From JAZKDW01 sp040387375 (lineage in GTDB: Bacteria; Pseudomonadota; Gammaproteobacteria; Burkholderiales; Burkholderiaceae_D), in NCBI GenBank assembly GCA_040387375.1, contig JAZKDW010000029.1:62001-126000 (forward strand): DNA of 64,000 nucleotides. Direction: 5' to 3'. A model generated the notes under the pieces. It saw only the letters and a program-made list of their open reading frames with translations, had not been told where the DNA came from and made no database searches. A program made the position numbers and the translations under genes. Below are positions 45,336 through 54,297 of this stretch, one piece after another. How positions within the stretch are numbered: the first letter of the stretch is position 1; each line of letters opens with the position of its first letter.

Positions 45336-46148
45336 ATGACCGAGACAACTGCAACCGCACCGAACCGCTACGAAGACATCCTTTACGAGGAAAATAACCA
45401 CGTCGCGACGATCACCATCAATCGCCCCGGCGCGCTGAACGCGACCCGGCCGCAGACCTTCGTCGAAATGGTCGACGCCGTCGAACACGCATCGCGCAAT
45501 CGCGCCATCGGCGTGTTGGTGATCCGCGGCGCCGGCGACAAGGCGTTTTCATCGGGCGGCGACGTGCAGCGCCTCAAGGGCGAGCCGACACCAGGTTATG
45601 TCGAAGCCGATCCCCGCTCGGTGCACCTTGCGATCCGCCACTGCGGCAAGCCGGTGATCGCGGTGATCAAGGGTTATGCGATCGGCCTCGGCAACCACCT
45701 CGCGTATTTTTGCGACCTCACGATCGCCGCCGAGAATGCGATCTTCGGCCAGGTTGGCCCGCGCATCGGCAGCCCGGCCGAAGGCTGGATCGTCAGCTAT
45801 TCGGCGCGCGTGCTCGGCTCGAAAAAAGCGCGCGAACTGTGGATGCTGTGCCGCCGCTACAATGCGCAGCAGGCATTGGAAATGGGCCTGGTGAACGTGG
45901 TGGTACCGCTCGACCAGCTCGACGCCGAAGTCGACAAATGGTGCGAGGAAATCCTGGCGCTCAGCCCAACCTGCCTACGCATCGTCAAGGAATCATTCGA
46001 ATCGGACATCGACTACCTGCGCGATCCGTCGCGTGACCATTTTCGCCGGATGCTGGCGCCCGATTTCCTCGACACCGAGGAATCCCAGGAAGGCAAGCAG
46101 GCATTCAGAGAAAAGCGCAAGCCGAATTACAACAAGTATCGCGAATAG
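45336..46148 (+). CDS. Enoyl-CoA hydratase/isomerase family protein (BadI/MenB-like)
   Basis: The 270-residue crotonase-fold protein has the oxyanion-hole segments KAFSSGGDVQRL and KGYAIGLGNHLAYFCDLTIAAE. The FGQVGPRIGS stretch and the ALEMGLVNVVVPLDQLDAEV block resemble 2-ketocyclohexanecarboxyl-CoA hydrolase (BadI) and naphthoate synthase (MenB), so a ring-opening or ring-closing reaction is plausible. It is 34 bases after the MaoC gene. The exact substrate is not readable from sequence. Confidence 0.85.
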   Translation: MTETTATAPNRYEDILYEENNHVATITINRPGALNATRPQTFVEMVDAVEHASRNRAIGVLVIRGAGDKAFSSGGDVQRLKGEPTPGYVEADPRSVHLAIRHCGKPVIAVIKGYAIGLGNHLAYFCDLTIAAENAIFGQVGPRIGSPAEGWIVSYSARVLGSKKARELWMLCRRYNAQQALEMGLVNVVVPLDQLDAEVDKWCEEILALSPTCLRIVKESFESDIDYLRDPSRDHFRRMLAPDFLDTEESQEGKQAFREKRKPNYNKYRE

Positions 46149-46188
46149 AAGTTCCAGCGTGCTGAACGGAAAAACAACGGGAGACAAC

Positions 46189-47202
46189 ATGACGAAAAAA
46201 ACTGAAGCGGCAGTAAGCCGCAAGCGGCTGCTGCTTGCAGCCATCCTTGCCTTCACGGGCATCGGGCTGGTATCCCCGGCCACCGCGCAAACCCCGGCCT
46301 GGCCGACCGCAAAACCGATCCGCTTCGTCGTATCTGCCGCGGCCGGCAGCGCCCCCGACGTTGTTACCCGCTTTATTTCCGAACGGCTGCGGGTACGACT
46401 GGGGCAGACCATCGTCGTTGAAAACCATGGCGGCGCCGGCGGCACCATTGCGCATGAATTGGTAGCGCGCGCCGCGCCGGACGGTTACACGATGCTGATG
46501 TCATTCACCGGCGCGCTGACCGTCTCCCCGCATCTGTACAAGAAGCTATCTTACGATGCGGTGCGCGACCTGGCGCCGGTGATCATCACGACCAGCCTGC
46601 CGAACGTGGTACTGACCAGCACCAAGCTTCCGGTCAATTCAGTACAGGAGCTGATTGCACACATCAAGCGTAATCCGGGCAAGCTGAATTATGCTTCCAG
46701 TTCGAACGGCACGTCGTCCCACCTGATCATGGAATTGCTGAAGTCCCGCACCGGCACCCATGTCGTGCATATACCATTTTCCGCAGCCACCGGCGCGCTG
46801 ACCTCGCTGATCGGCGGCGAAACCGATATCTATGTCGGCCTGCCGACGCCCAATGTCAACCAGATGGTTGCCGCCGGCAAGATCAGGATGCTGGCGGTGA
46901 CAAGCAGCCAGCGTTTTTCGTTGTTGCCACAGGTTCCGACGTTGACCGAATCCGGCATCAGCGGCGTCGAAGCATTGGCATGGAATGGCGTGGTCGTGCC
47001 GGCACGCACGCCTAAAGACATTGTCGACCGCCTGAATCGGGAAATCAACGCGGTGCTGCAGATGCCCGAAGTGCGCGACCAGTTCCGTGCCCAGGGAATC
47101 GAACCAACGGGCGGCACTCCGGAGGATTTCGCGGCCCTGATCCGCGCCGAGAACGACAAGTGGGCGCCGATCATCAAGCGTATCGGCCTGAGCCTGGATT
47201 GA
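46189..47202 (+). CDS. Bug/TctC-family periplasmic solute-binding protein
   Basis: The 337-residue protein has a signal peptide with likely cleavage after ATAQ near residue 34, then the Bug fold with WPTAKPIRFVVSAAAGSAPD, VENHGGAGGTIAHE and APDGYTMLM. Such proteins bind carboxylates for TctABC-type transport. The start at 46189 is chosen from the signal peptide and the GGGAGACAAC ribosome-binding site. No TctA/TctB membrane genes are adjacent. Confidence 0.92.
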   Translation: MTKKTEAAVSRKRLLLAAILAFTGIGLVSPATAQTPAWPTAKPIRFVVSAAAGSAPDVVTRFISERLRVRLGQTIVVENHGGAGGTIAHELVARAAPDGYTMLMSFTGALTVSPHLYKKLSYDAVRDLAPVIITTSLPNVVLTSTKLPVNSVQELIAHIKRNPGKLNYASSSNGTSSHLIMELLKSRTGTHVVHIPFSAATGALTSLIGGETDIYVGLPTPNVNQMVAAGKIRMLAVTSSQRFSLLPQVPTLTESGISGVEALAWNGVVVPARTPKDIVDRLNREINAVLQMPEVRDQFRAQGIEPTGGTPEDFAALIRAENDKWAPIIKRIGLSLD

Positions 47203-47224
47203 CAACACGCTGCCGATCAGACTC

Positions 47225-47814
47225 ATGAAAAATTCCGGCTTCACGACCGTGGCGGGCGACCAGCTCGACACTGAAANNNNNNNNNNTGGGTCACCACCGC
47301 CGCACTGGACGGCTCGACCAATGCCGCGCCGTTCAGCTCATACAACTATGTTGCGCATAGCCCGCCGATGCTGGCGATTAATATAGGCACTCGCAACGGG
47401 GAATTGAAGGATACCGCGCGGAATATCCTGGAAACGCTGGAGTTTGTTGTCAATGTCGTCACCGACGACCTGGTGACGTTGATGGATGCCTGCTCCGCTG
47501 ATTATCCGCCCGGCGTCAGCGAGCTCAAGCGGCTCGGCATTGAAACCCTGCCCGGCCGCTTTGTCAAGGCGCCGCGAATAGCCGCCAGCCCGATCCAGAT
47601 GGAATGCCGTCTCGACCAGGCGATCAGGCTCGGCAGCGGCAACAATACCTTATATATCGGCCAGGTTCTGGCCTTCCATTTGTCGCCATCGGTATATGAC
47701 GGCCGCCACATTGATGCGCAACGGCTGCGGCCGCTCGGCCGCATCGGCGGACCAAACTATTCCCGGATGGGGGAAATCATCCGGCGTCAGCGGCTGGCGA
47801 GCGACGTCAAGTAA
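47225..47814 (+). CDS. Flavin reductase-like (FMN-binding split-barrel) protein, with assembly gap
   Basis: The protein matches DIM6/NTAB-type flavin reductases: WVTTAALDGSTNAAPFSSYNYVAHSPPM followed by NIGTRNGELKDTARNI, and a C-terminal RPLGRIGGPNYS. Ten N at 47277-47286 lie between the start (MKNSGFTTVAGDQLDTE) and the WVTT strand. The two sides are in different frames, and family members have roughly 17 more residues there, so the true gap is longer than ten bases. It is probably an intact gene in the organism. It would supply reduced FMN, or reduce a ring, in the neighbouring pathway. Confidence 0.8.
47277..47286. other. Assembly gap (10 N) inside the flavin reductase gene
   Basis: Ten N with a frame change across them and missing conserved residues show that the gap length is a placeholder. 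Confidence 0.95.
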
Positions 47815-47818
47815 GGCG

Positions 47819-49423
47819 TCAGCCAGCATAACGTTCGGCCAGCATGCGCTGGACCTCTTTCTTGTCGATCTTGCCGGTCGCCGTCAGCGGGACCTGGTCT
47901 TCGGTCACGAACTGCACCATCCTGGGTACCTTGTAGGCGGCGGCCGCACGACGGCAGTGTGCCAGCACGGCGTCGCTGGTGAGCGCCGCATCCGGCTGCA
48001 ACACCACCAGCGCAGCGATCGCTTCGATCCGGTCCGGGTCGGGCACGCCAACCACCACCGCCTGATGCACGCCGGGACAAGTCATCAGGATTTCCTCGAC
48101 ATCGGCGGGCGCGACATTGATGCCGGAAGTCTTGATCATTTCCTTGCATCGGCCGCGGATCTGCAGCCCGCCGTCGCTATCGAATACACCGAGGTCGCCG
48201 GTATAGAACCAGCCGGCGGCGTCAAAGGCATCGCTAGTACGCTGCGCGTCGCGGTAGTAGCAAGGCGTCACATAACCCTTCATCCGTATTTCGCCGACAT
48301 CGCCTGGCAGCAACGGCGCACGGCTTTCGAGGTCGACGATCTCGATTTCCATGTTCGGCAGCGGGTAGCCGGAATTGCGCAGGCGCACGTCGATCGGCAG
48401 CTTGCCATCCGATGTTGTCGTGTTTGCATATCCCTCGGTCATGCCGTAAGCCGGACAGATCTCGTGCACGCCAATGTCGTACAGGATGCGCGCGGTCACC
48501 GGGTTGCCGGTGCCGGTGCGCAGCGAGCGCAAGTCGAATTTGCGGCGCTCCGGATGCTGCTGCAACGCCAGAGCCATGTTTGATGTCAGGTATAACACTG
48601 AGCAGCGCTCGCGCTCGATTAGCTGCATTGCGCCGACCGGATCGAAGCTGAACTGCAGCACCAGCGAACCACCGTGCGTCATCGTCGCGAGCAACGCATT
48701 GACGCATCCGAAACTCCAGAACAATGAAACCGTCACCAGCGTGCGGTCTTCCTCGCTCAGGTGCATACGTTCGCCGATCGCGAAAGGATTTTCGATCAGG
48801 CCCTTGTGTATCATCGGCGCCGCCTTTGCCCTCGCGGTCGATCCGGACGTGAACAGGATATAGGCAATGTCGTCAGGTGATACGCCGGCTTGCGCGGCGT
48901 CGATCAGTTCGTCGCCGACCAGCGCGCTTTTTTCGCCAATCGCCGAATACGGAATCGCCCCCGGCGGCAAATCCGTGCCGAGGCATATGATGCGGCACAA
49001 CGCTGGCAAGGCCTGCGCAAGTTGGCCCAACTGACGCAACTCCGCGGTATAGTCATTGGTCAGGTATCGGTCAGCCATTATGAGCGTGGACACCTCGGCC
49101 AGCTCGAGCGCGTGCTGAAGTTCACGCGCCCGCCACCATGTATTGACCGGCACAGCGACCGCACCCAGCGTGACGACCGCAAATGCGGTCAGTAGCCATT
49201 CGGCCTGGTTCCCCATCAGGATGCCGACCTTGTCGCCAGGGCGCACGCCGAGGCCGTGCAAGCCTTTTGCAGTGGTCCGCACGTCGTGCCGGAAGCTGGC
49301 ATAGGTCCAGCTGCGTTGGTAGTCGGTCAGGAATTGCCGATTCGGAAACCGGTTTGCCATTTCATCGAGAAGCGTGGGAAGCGTCCGGCTGACTGGAATG
49401 CTGTTATTGTTCAGTGTTTTCAT
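47819..49423 (-). CDS. AMP-forming acyl-CoA synthetase
   Basis: The 534-residue enzyme activates a carboxylic acid to its CoA thioester through an acyl-adenylate. Motifs seen are the P-loop YILFTSGSTARAKAAP, YGMTEGYANTT, GWFYTGDLGVFDSDG, GRCKEMIKTSGINVAPADVEE and the C-terminal lysine motif TGKIDKKEV. The P-loop is unusual: the common TG-x-PKG is TARAKA, keeping only the lysine. The start MKTLNNNSIPVSRTL at 49423 is favoured over an upstream codon. It is convergent with the flavin reductase and divergent from a LysR gene. Confidence 0.9.
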   Translation of the reverse strand: MKTLNNNSIPVSRTLPTLLDEMANRFPNRQFLTDYQRSWTYASFRHDVRTTAKGLHGLGVRPGDKVGILMGNQAEWLLTAFAVVTLGAVAVPVNTWWRARELQHALELAEVSTLIMADRYLTNDYTAELRQLGQLAQALPALCRIICLGTDLPPGAIPYSAIGEKSALVGDELIDAAQAGVSPDDIAYILFTSGSTARAKAAPMIHKGLIENPFAIGERMHLSEEDRTLVTVSLFWSFGCVNALLATMTHGGSLVLQFSFDPVGAMQLIERERCSVLYLTSNMALALQQHPERRKFDLRSLRTGTGNPVTARILYDIGVHEICPAYGMTEGYANTTTSDGKLPIDVRLRNSGYPLPNMEIEIVDLESRAPLLPGDVGEIRMKGYVTPCYYRDAQRTSDAFDAAGWFYTGDLGVFDSDGGLQIRGRCKEMIKTSGINVAPADVEEILMTCPGVHQAVVVGVPDPDRIEAIAALVVLQPDAALTSDAVLAHCRRAAAAYKVPRMVQFVTEDQVPLTATGKIDKKEVQRMLAERYAG

Positions 49424-49563
49424 CTCGAATGCAGCGCGTTTGGTTGGCTTTCGCAATATGCGCTTAAAATTCTAGCAGTGAATATTTGACCGACTGATAG
49501 CAAATTGACGTACCGCCATGCAGCGGCGGCATGCCTTACAACCTTGCGCCAAGGAGTGCAGCA

Positions 49564-50493
49564 TTGGAGATCCGACAACTCCGCTACTTTCTTTGCATCG
49601 CCGAGTTGCGCAATATCTCCAAGTCCAGCGAGCGGCTTCATGTCGCACAGCCGGCACTGAGCAGGCAGATGCGCCAGCTCGAGGATGAACTTGGCGTGCC
49701 GTTGTTCGTGCGCGGCGCCCGTGGAGTCGAGCTCACCGAGGGCGGACTGGCGCTCGTGCCGATGGCGGCAGAGGTGATCGAGCGCACCGAGATCATCGCC
49801 GCGAGCTTTCGCGTGCGCAGCCGCGCCCGCGCCCATAACCTGACCATAGGCATGCCGGAAGCGCTCGGACGCGCGACGCTGCCGCGGATACTGGATCGCT
49901 TCAAGGCACACTATCCGGACGCGGTGCTGCACGTGAAGGTAGGGTTCAGCGCGACCATCAGAAAATGGATACTCGACAGCGAAGTCGATGTCGGCATCCT
50001 GTACGCGCCGCCGCTGTACGAGCCGCTGATGGAAATCCAACCCCTATTTAGCGAATCACTGGTGCTGATCGGCCCGGGTGCCGAAGCGCAGTGCTTGCGC
50101 GGCTTTGCGCCACCCGGCGCGATCGAATTTGCGCAGCTCGCCTGCATGCCGCTGATCCTGGCGAACCTGGAAAACGGCGTGCGCCGCACACTGGACCGGG
50201 TTGCCAGCGATATCGGCATCACGCTCAAGCCGATCATGGAAGTCGATAATTTTTCGCTGCTGACGGAAATGGTGTTGCAGGGCCGAGGCTTCACGGTGCT
50301 GACGGCGAGCAGCGTCAACGACGAACTGAAGGCCGGCCGCCTGCGGGCTTGGCAAATCAAGTCGCCGTCGGTTGAATTGACGATCGCGATGGCGACCCTG
50401 AAGATACGGCAGCCGTCGCGGCCGACCGATACGCTGATCGACATACTGCTGCAAGATTTGCGCGAGGCGCCAACAATGCTCAGCCGAACCTGA
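49564..50493 (+). CDS. LysR-family transcriptional regulator
   Basis: The 309-residue protein has an N-terminal winged helix (LRYFLCIAELRNISKSSERL, VAQPALSRQMRQLEDELGV) and a LysR substrate-binding domain (LTIGMPEALGRATLPRIL onward). A TTG at 49564 with AAGGAG seven bases upstream fits the family start LEIRQLRYF; an ATG 33 bases earlier lacks a good ribosome-binding site. It is divergent from the acyl-CoA synthetase across 140 bases, so it probably controls that gene and perhaps the facing cluster. Confidence 0.9.
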   Translation: MEIRQLRYFLCIAELRNISKSSERLHVAQPALSRQMRQLEDELGVPLFVRGARGVELTEGGLALVPMAAEVIERTEIIAASFRVRSRARAHNLTIGMPEALGRATLPRILDRFKAHYPDAVLHVKVGFSATIRKWILDSEVDVGILYAPPLYEPLMEIQPLFSESLVLIGPGAEAQCLRGFAPPGAIEFAQLACMPLILANLENGVRRTLDRVASDIGITLKPIMEVDNFSLLTEMVLQGRGFTVLTASSVNDELKAGRLRAWQIKSPSVELTIAMATLKIRQPSRPTDTLIDILLQDLREAPTMLSRT

Positions 50494-50738
50494 CCGAAAC
50501 CAATATCCTGGAATTACCGCGCCAAACCGGTAATGCCAGGTGCTTGCTTTCTGCCGCCGCCACCGACCGTCGCAAGTATCCGCCGGCAGCGATAACCCTG
50601 ACCGTTACCATCGCCATGACCATCACGCGAAAAGTCATGATGCTCACGCAGAAGAAGTGCGCTTACGGTAACATCCCACATTCGCCGGCCTTACCGGCCC
50701 GCATCCAAAAATACGAAAAGCATAAGCAAGGAGACTGC

Positions 50739-51686
50739 ATGCGCCATACCGCATCATTTCATCGGCTGGGAGCCGCCATGCTTGCCGGGCTCGCGGCAAG
50801 TTTCATCGCGGCGTCCGGCGCGTGGGCGCAGCAAGCTTCGGCTGAATATGTGCCCCGCCTTGGCCAATCCGGCAAGGACGTCATGTGGCTGCCGACCGCG
50901 GACGCGATGATGGAGCGCATGCTGAGCATGGCCGAAGTCACCTCCCGCGACTATCTTGTCGACCTCGGTTCGGGTGATGGAAAAATCCCGATCGCCGCGG
51001 CGCGCGGACGCGGCACCCGGTCCCTCGGGCTTGAATATAATACCGACCTGGTCGAAGTATCGAAGCGCCGCGCCCGTGAGGCCGGTGTCCAGGACAAGGT
51101 CGAGTTTCGTCAGGCCGATGTGTTCGCCGCCGATTTTTCAAAAGCAAGCGTCGTCACCATCTATCTGCTGCCGGAACTGAATCTCAGGCTGCGGCCCATC
51201 CTGTTCAAGATGAAGCCGGGCACACGCATCAGTTCGAACAGCTTCGACATGCAAACCTGGCTCCCGGACGAGACTTCTCAAATGGGCACGGCGCGCAGCT
51301 TCCTGTGGATCATCCCGGCCCACGTGGCTGGAGAGTGGTCGGTGTCCAGTGGCTCGGGCAAGCAGCCTGTCGCCACCGCATTGACGCTGCGTCAGCGCTT
51401 CCAGAAAGTCGATGGCGATGCCCAATTCGAACGCGTCACGGCCAGTCTGCAGGATGTAAGCTTGCGCGGCACGGCAATCAGTTTCGCGACACGCGACGCC
51501 AACGGTGACAAGATACTTTTCGCGGGCACGATTGATGGCGAGCGCATGACCGGTACCGCCACGTCGGCGAAACACGGCCGCACGCCTTTCCAGGCCGAAC
51601 GCAAGTCAAAACCAGCGCCATTCGAAGAAGCGATCGCGACCGAGCAGGAAAAGATCGAGGCGGTACGTGCCCTCGGGGCGCAGTAA
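50739..51686 (+). CDS. SAM-dependent methyltransferase with Sec signal peptide
   Basis: The 315-residue protein starts with a clear signal peptide (hydrophobic core LGAAMLAGLAASFIAASG, cleavage after AWA near residue 30). A class I methyltransferase core follows, with motif I YLVDLGSGDGKIPIAAA at residues 72-88, then YLLPELNLRLRPILF. The C-terminal third (residues about 190-315) is an extra domain without a recognised family. AAGGAGA precedes the ATG. A periplasmic methyltransferase is odd because SAM is cytoplasmic; the substrate is unknown. Confidence 0.8.
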   Translation: MRHTASFHRLGAAMLAGLAASFIAASGAWAQQASAEYVPRLGQSGKDVMWLPTADAMMERMLSMAEVTSRDYLVDLGSGDGKIPIAAARGRGTRSLGLEYNTDLVEVSKRRAREAGVQDKVEFRQADVFAADFSKASVVTIYLLPELNLRLRPILFKMKPGTRISSNSFDMQTWLPDETSQMGTARSFLWIIPAHVAGEWSVSSGSGKQPVATALTLRQRFQKVDGDAQFERVTASLQDVSLRGTAISFATRDANGDKILFAGTIDGERMTGTATSAKHGRTPFQAERKSKPAPFEEAIATEQEKIEAVRALGAQ

Positions 51687-51728
51687 GCCAACTCCCCTGC
51701 CCCACCAACCTGACCGCGCGCAAACAAC

Positions 51729-53120
51729 ATGGCCTCGACGCCCCCGGACCACGATCCTTCCCGCAGCCCGCACCATAGCCTGAGCCAGCGGCACGCCATT
51801 TCCATCATTGTCGGCGTCGTGATCGGCGCCGGCATTTTTCAGGCGCCGTCTATCGTGGCGGGCAACGTGCCTTCGCCCGGCTGGCTGTTTGCCGTCTGGG
51901 CCGCGGGCGGAGTCCTGTCCCTGATCGGCGCGCTGTGTTATGCCGAACTGGCAACCACCTATCCTCACGCCGGCGGCGACTACCATTTCCTCACCCGTGC
52001 GTACGGCAAGGGTCTGGCCTTGCTGTATGCCTGGGCCCGATTCTCGGTGATCACGACCGGATCGATCGCCCTGCTGGCCTTCCTTTTTGGCGAATACATG
52101 ACGCGGATCGTGCCGCTGGGGCCATACAGCGGCGCGGTCTGGGCGGCGCTGTCCGTGCTCGGGCTGACCTGGCTCAACCTGCGCGGCCTGCGCAGCGGCG
52201 CCGGCGCCCAGATGTGGCTCACCGCACTGGAAGTACTCGGTCTGATCCTGATAGTCTCGGCCGCGTCATGGATGGCAGCCGCCCCTCCGCCTGCGGCGGT
52301 GATATCGGCCGCTGCAGCCTCGCCGCAGGCCGCCTTGTCGCTGCAGGGCCTGGGGCTGGCCATGGTCTTCGTATTGCTGACCTACGGCGGCTGGAACGAA
52401 GCGGCCTATATCAGCGCCGAACTCAAGGAACGCGTCAGCATGGTGCGGGTGCTGGTCGTGTCAATCCTGATCATCACGGCACTTTACCTGCTCGTCAATT
52501 GGGCCTACTGGTACGTGCTCGGGCTGAACGGCATGGCCGCGTCGACCGCGGTGGCGGCCGATCTGCTGAAGACTGTCTTCGGCCGCACCGGCGAAACGCT
52601 GGTGTCACTGGCCGTGGTCATTTCTGCGCTGACCTCGATCAATGCGACGATCATCGTCGGCGCGCGCACCAACTACGCGTTCGGCCGCGACTGGCCGCAA
52701 TTAAGCGCGCTCGGCGCATGGGATGGCATTCGCGACACCCCCACGGCCGCTTTGCTGGTGCAAGGCATGTTCGCGCTGATCCTGGTCGGCGCAGGGCTGG
52801 CATTCGGCGGTGGTTTCAAGTCGATGGTCGAATATACGGCGCCAGTGTTCTGGCTCTTTTTCCTGCTCACCGGCATCGCTCTGTTTGTGCTGCGCATCCG
52901 CGATGCGGATGCCGTGCGGCCCTTCAAGGTTCCGCTGTATCCGCTGCTGCCGCTGGTGTTCTGCCTGAGCTGTGCTTACATGTTGTGGTCCAGCCTATCC
53001 TACGTCAGCAGCCAGGCCCTGGGCGGATTTAATGCGGCATGGATAGGCGTGGTGGTGCTGGCCAGCGGCGCCATCGTTCTCCTGTTTTTTTCGTTACGGC
53101 CGCAAAAAACGGCCGCATGA
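51729..53120 (+). CDS. APC-superfamily amino acid permease
   Basis: The 463-residue inner-membrane protein has about twelve hydrophobic helices. The APC signature is at the N-terminus: HAISIIVGVVIGAGIFQAPS, then GALCYAELATTYPHAGGDYHFL. The YGGWNEAAYISAELKE segment in helix 6 is typical of amino acid/polyamine-type members. The gene is 42 bases after the methyltransferase on the same strand. The substrate cannot be set from sequence. Confidence 0.9.
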   Translation: MASTPPDHDPSRSPHHSLSQRHAISIIVGVVIGAGIFQAPSIVAGNVPSPGWLFAVWAAGGVLSLIGALCYAELATTYPHAGGDYHFLTRAYGKGLALLYAWARFSVITTGSIALLAFLFGEYMTRIVPLGPYSGAVWAALSVLGLTWLNLRGLRSGAGAQMWLTALEVLGLILIVSAASWMAAAPPPAAVISAAAASPQAALSLQGLGLAMVFVLLTYGGWNEAAYISAELKERVSMVRVLVVSILIITALYLLVNWAYWYVLGLNGMAASTAVAADLLKTVFGRTGETLVSLAVVISALTSINATIIVGARTNYAFGRDWPQLSALGAWDGIRDTPTAALLVQGMFALILVGAGLAFGGGFKSMVEYTAPVFWLFFLLTGIALFVLRIRDADAVRPFKVPLYPLLPLVFCLSCAYMLWSSLSYVSSQALGGFNAAWIGVVVLASGAIVLLFFSLRPQKTAA

Positions 53121-53146
53121 ACCGGCAACAGGTGGCGCCGCGCACC

Positions 53147-54127
53147 TCACTCCTTCTCGATCTTGCGGTCCGTCACGACTTTTTCCAGCTTCGCAATATC
53201 CTGCTCAACCCGCTGGCGGAACTCGGCCGGTGAACTGGCTTTCGGCGAACCGCCGAGCTCGATCAGCCGCGCCTTGATGTCCGGCTGGTCGATGATCGCC
53301 CGCAGTTCCCTGTTGAGCTGTTCCACTACCGCAGGCGGCGTATTGCGCGGCGCGGCGATCCCCAGCCAGGACTCGTAGACCACGTTCGGCAACGAATCGG
53401 CGATGATCGGATGTCCGGCGGCATTGCCCTTCGGCGCTGTGGTCGCCAGGATGTTGACCCTCTTTTCCTTGGCCAGTGGCGCAATGAACGTCATGGTGTC
53501 GATCATCATGTCGACCCGTCCGGCCAGCAGCTCGACCAGCGGCGCTGAACCGCCGCGGAATGGAACATGCAGCATGTTGACGCCGGACTCGGCCATGATC
53601 AGTTCGCCGACCAGATGATGCGCGGTGCCGACGCCGGCGGACGAGAATGAAAACTTGTTCGGCTCTGCCTTCGCCGACTTCAGCAATTCCGGAAAGGACG
53701 AAAATCGCGAACCCGGCAACACCGCCAGCACCATCGGGTAGGTGGTGACGGTCGATACCCAGGCGAAGTCATTGACCGACTGGTAGGGCAGCACTTTCTT
53801 CATTACCGCGGCGCTTGCGTGGCCGCTCGGCAGCAGGATCAGGGTATAACCGTCCGGCTCGGACTTCGCCGCGAAATCTGCGGCGATGATGCCGCCCGCC
53901 CCCGGCTTGTTTTCCACCACCACTGGCTTGCCCAGTCGTTCGCCGAGCGGCTTGGCGATCAGGCGGGCGACGATATCGGAGCTGCCGCCGGGCGGAAATC
54001 CGATCAGGAGGCGAATCGGCTTGCTGGGATAAGTGTCGGCACTTGCCATGATTGGTGTAAACACAAAAGCCGCTGTGATGGCAAGCCCGATCAAACTCAG
54101 CGGCCGCATAATTTTATTGATCTTCAT
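53147..54127 (-). CDS. Bug/TctC-family periplasmic solute-binding protein
   Basis: The 326-residue protein has a signal peptide cleaved after MASA near residue 30, then YPSKPIRLLIGFPPGGSSDIVAR, VVENKPGAGGIIAADFA and EPDGYTLILLPSG, the standard Bug motifs. GGAGA precedes the ATG. It is the second orphan of this family in 8 kb, with no TctAB nearby. It is divergent from the VOC gene. Confidence 0.93.
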   Translation of the reverse strand: MKINKIMRPLSLIGLAITAAFVFTPIMASADTYPSKPIRLLIGFPPGGSSDIVARLIAKPLGERLGKPVVVENKPGAGGIIAADFAAKSEPDGYTLILLPSGHASAAVMKKVLPYQSVNDFAWVSTVTTYPMVLAVLPGSRFSSFPELLKSAKAEPNKFSFSSAGVGTAHHLVGELIMAESGVNMLHVPFRGGSAPLVELLAGRVDMMIDTMTFIAPLAKEKRVNILATTAPKGNAAGHPIIADSLPNVVYESWLGIAAPRNTPPAVVEQLNRELRAIIDQPDIKARLIELGGSPKASSPAEFRQRVEQDIAKLEKVVTDRKIEKE

Positions 54128-54240
54128 CTGGTCTCCTTGATTTTTGTCATTGTGATTTTGAATCTGATTTGAATCTGATACGCCGGCATTTTATTTTTAC
54201 TTCCGGAACACTATGAACAGCTATTAATTAGTTGTCAAAC

Positions 54241-54264
54241 ATTGATACACTTTGTACGATCAAT
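54241..54264. promoter_or_regulatory. Inverted repeat in the TctC/VOC divergent gap
   Basis: ATTGAT and ATCAAT are arranged as an inverted repeat with a 12-base spacer containing GTAC, about 35 bases upstream of the VOC start. Its position suits an operator for one or both divergent genes. Confidence 0.4.
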
Positions 54265-54297
54265 TAAAAATGCCGGATAACCGTGAAAGAGCGACTG

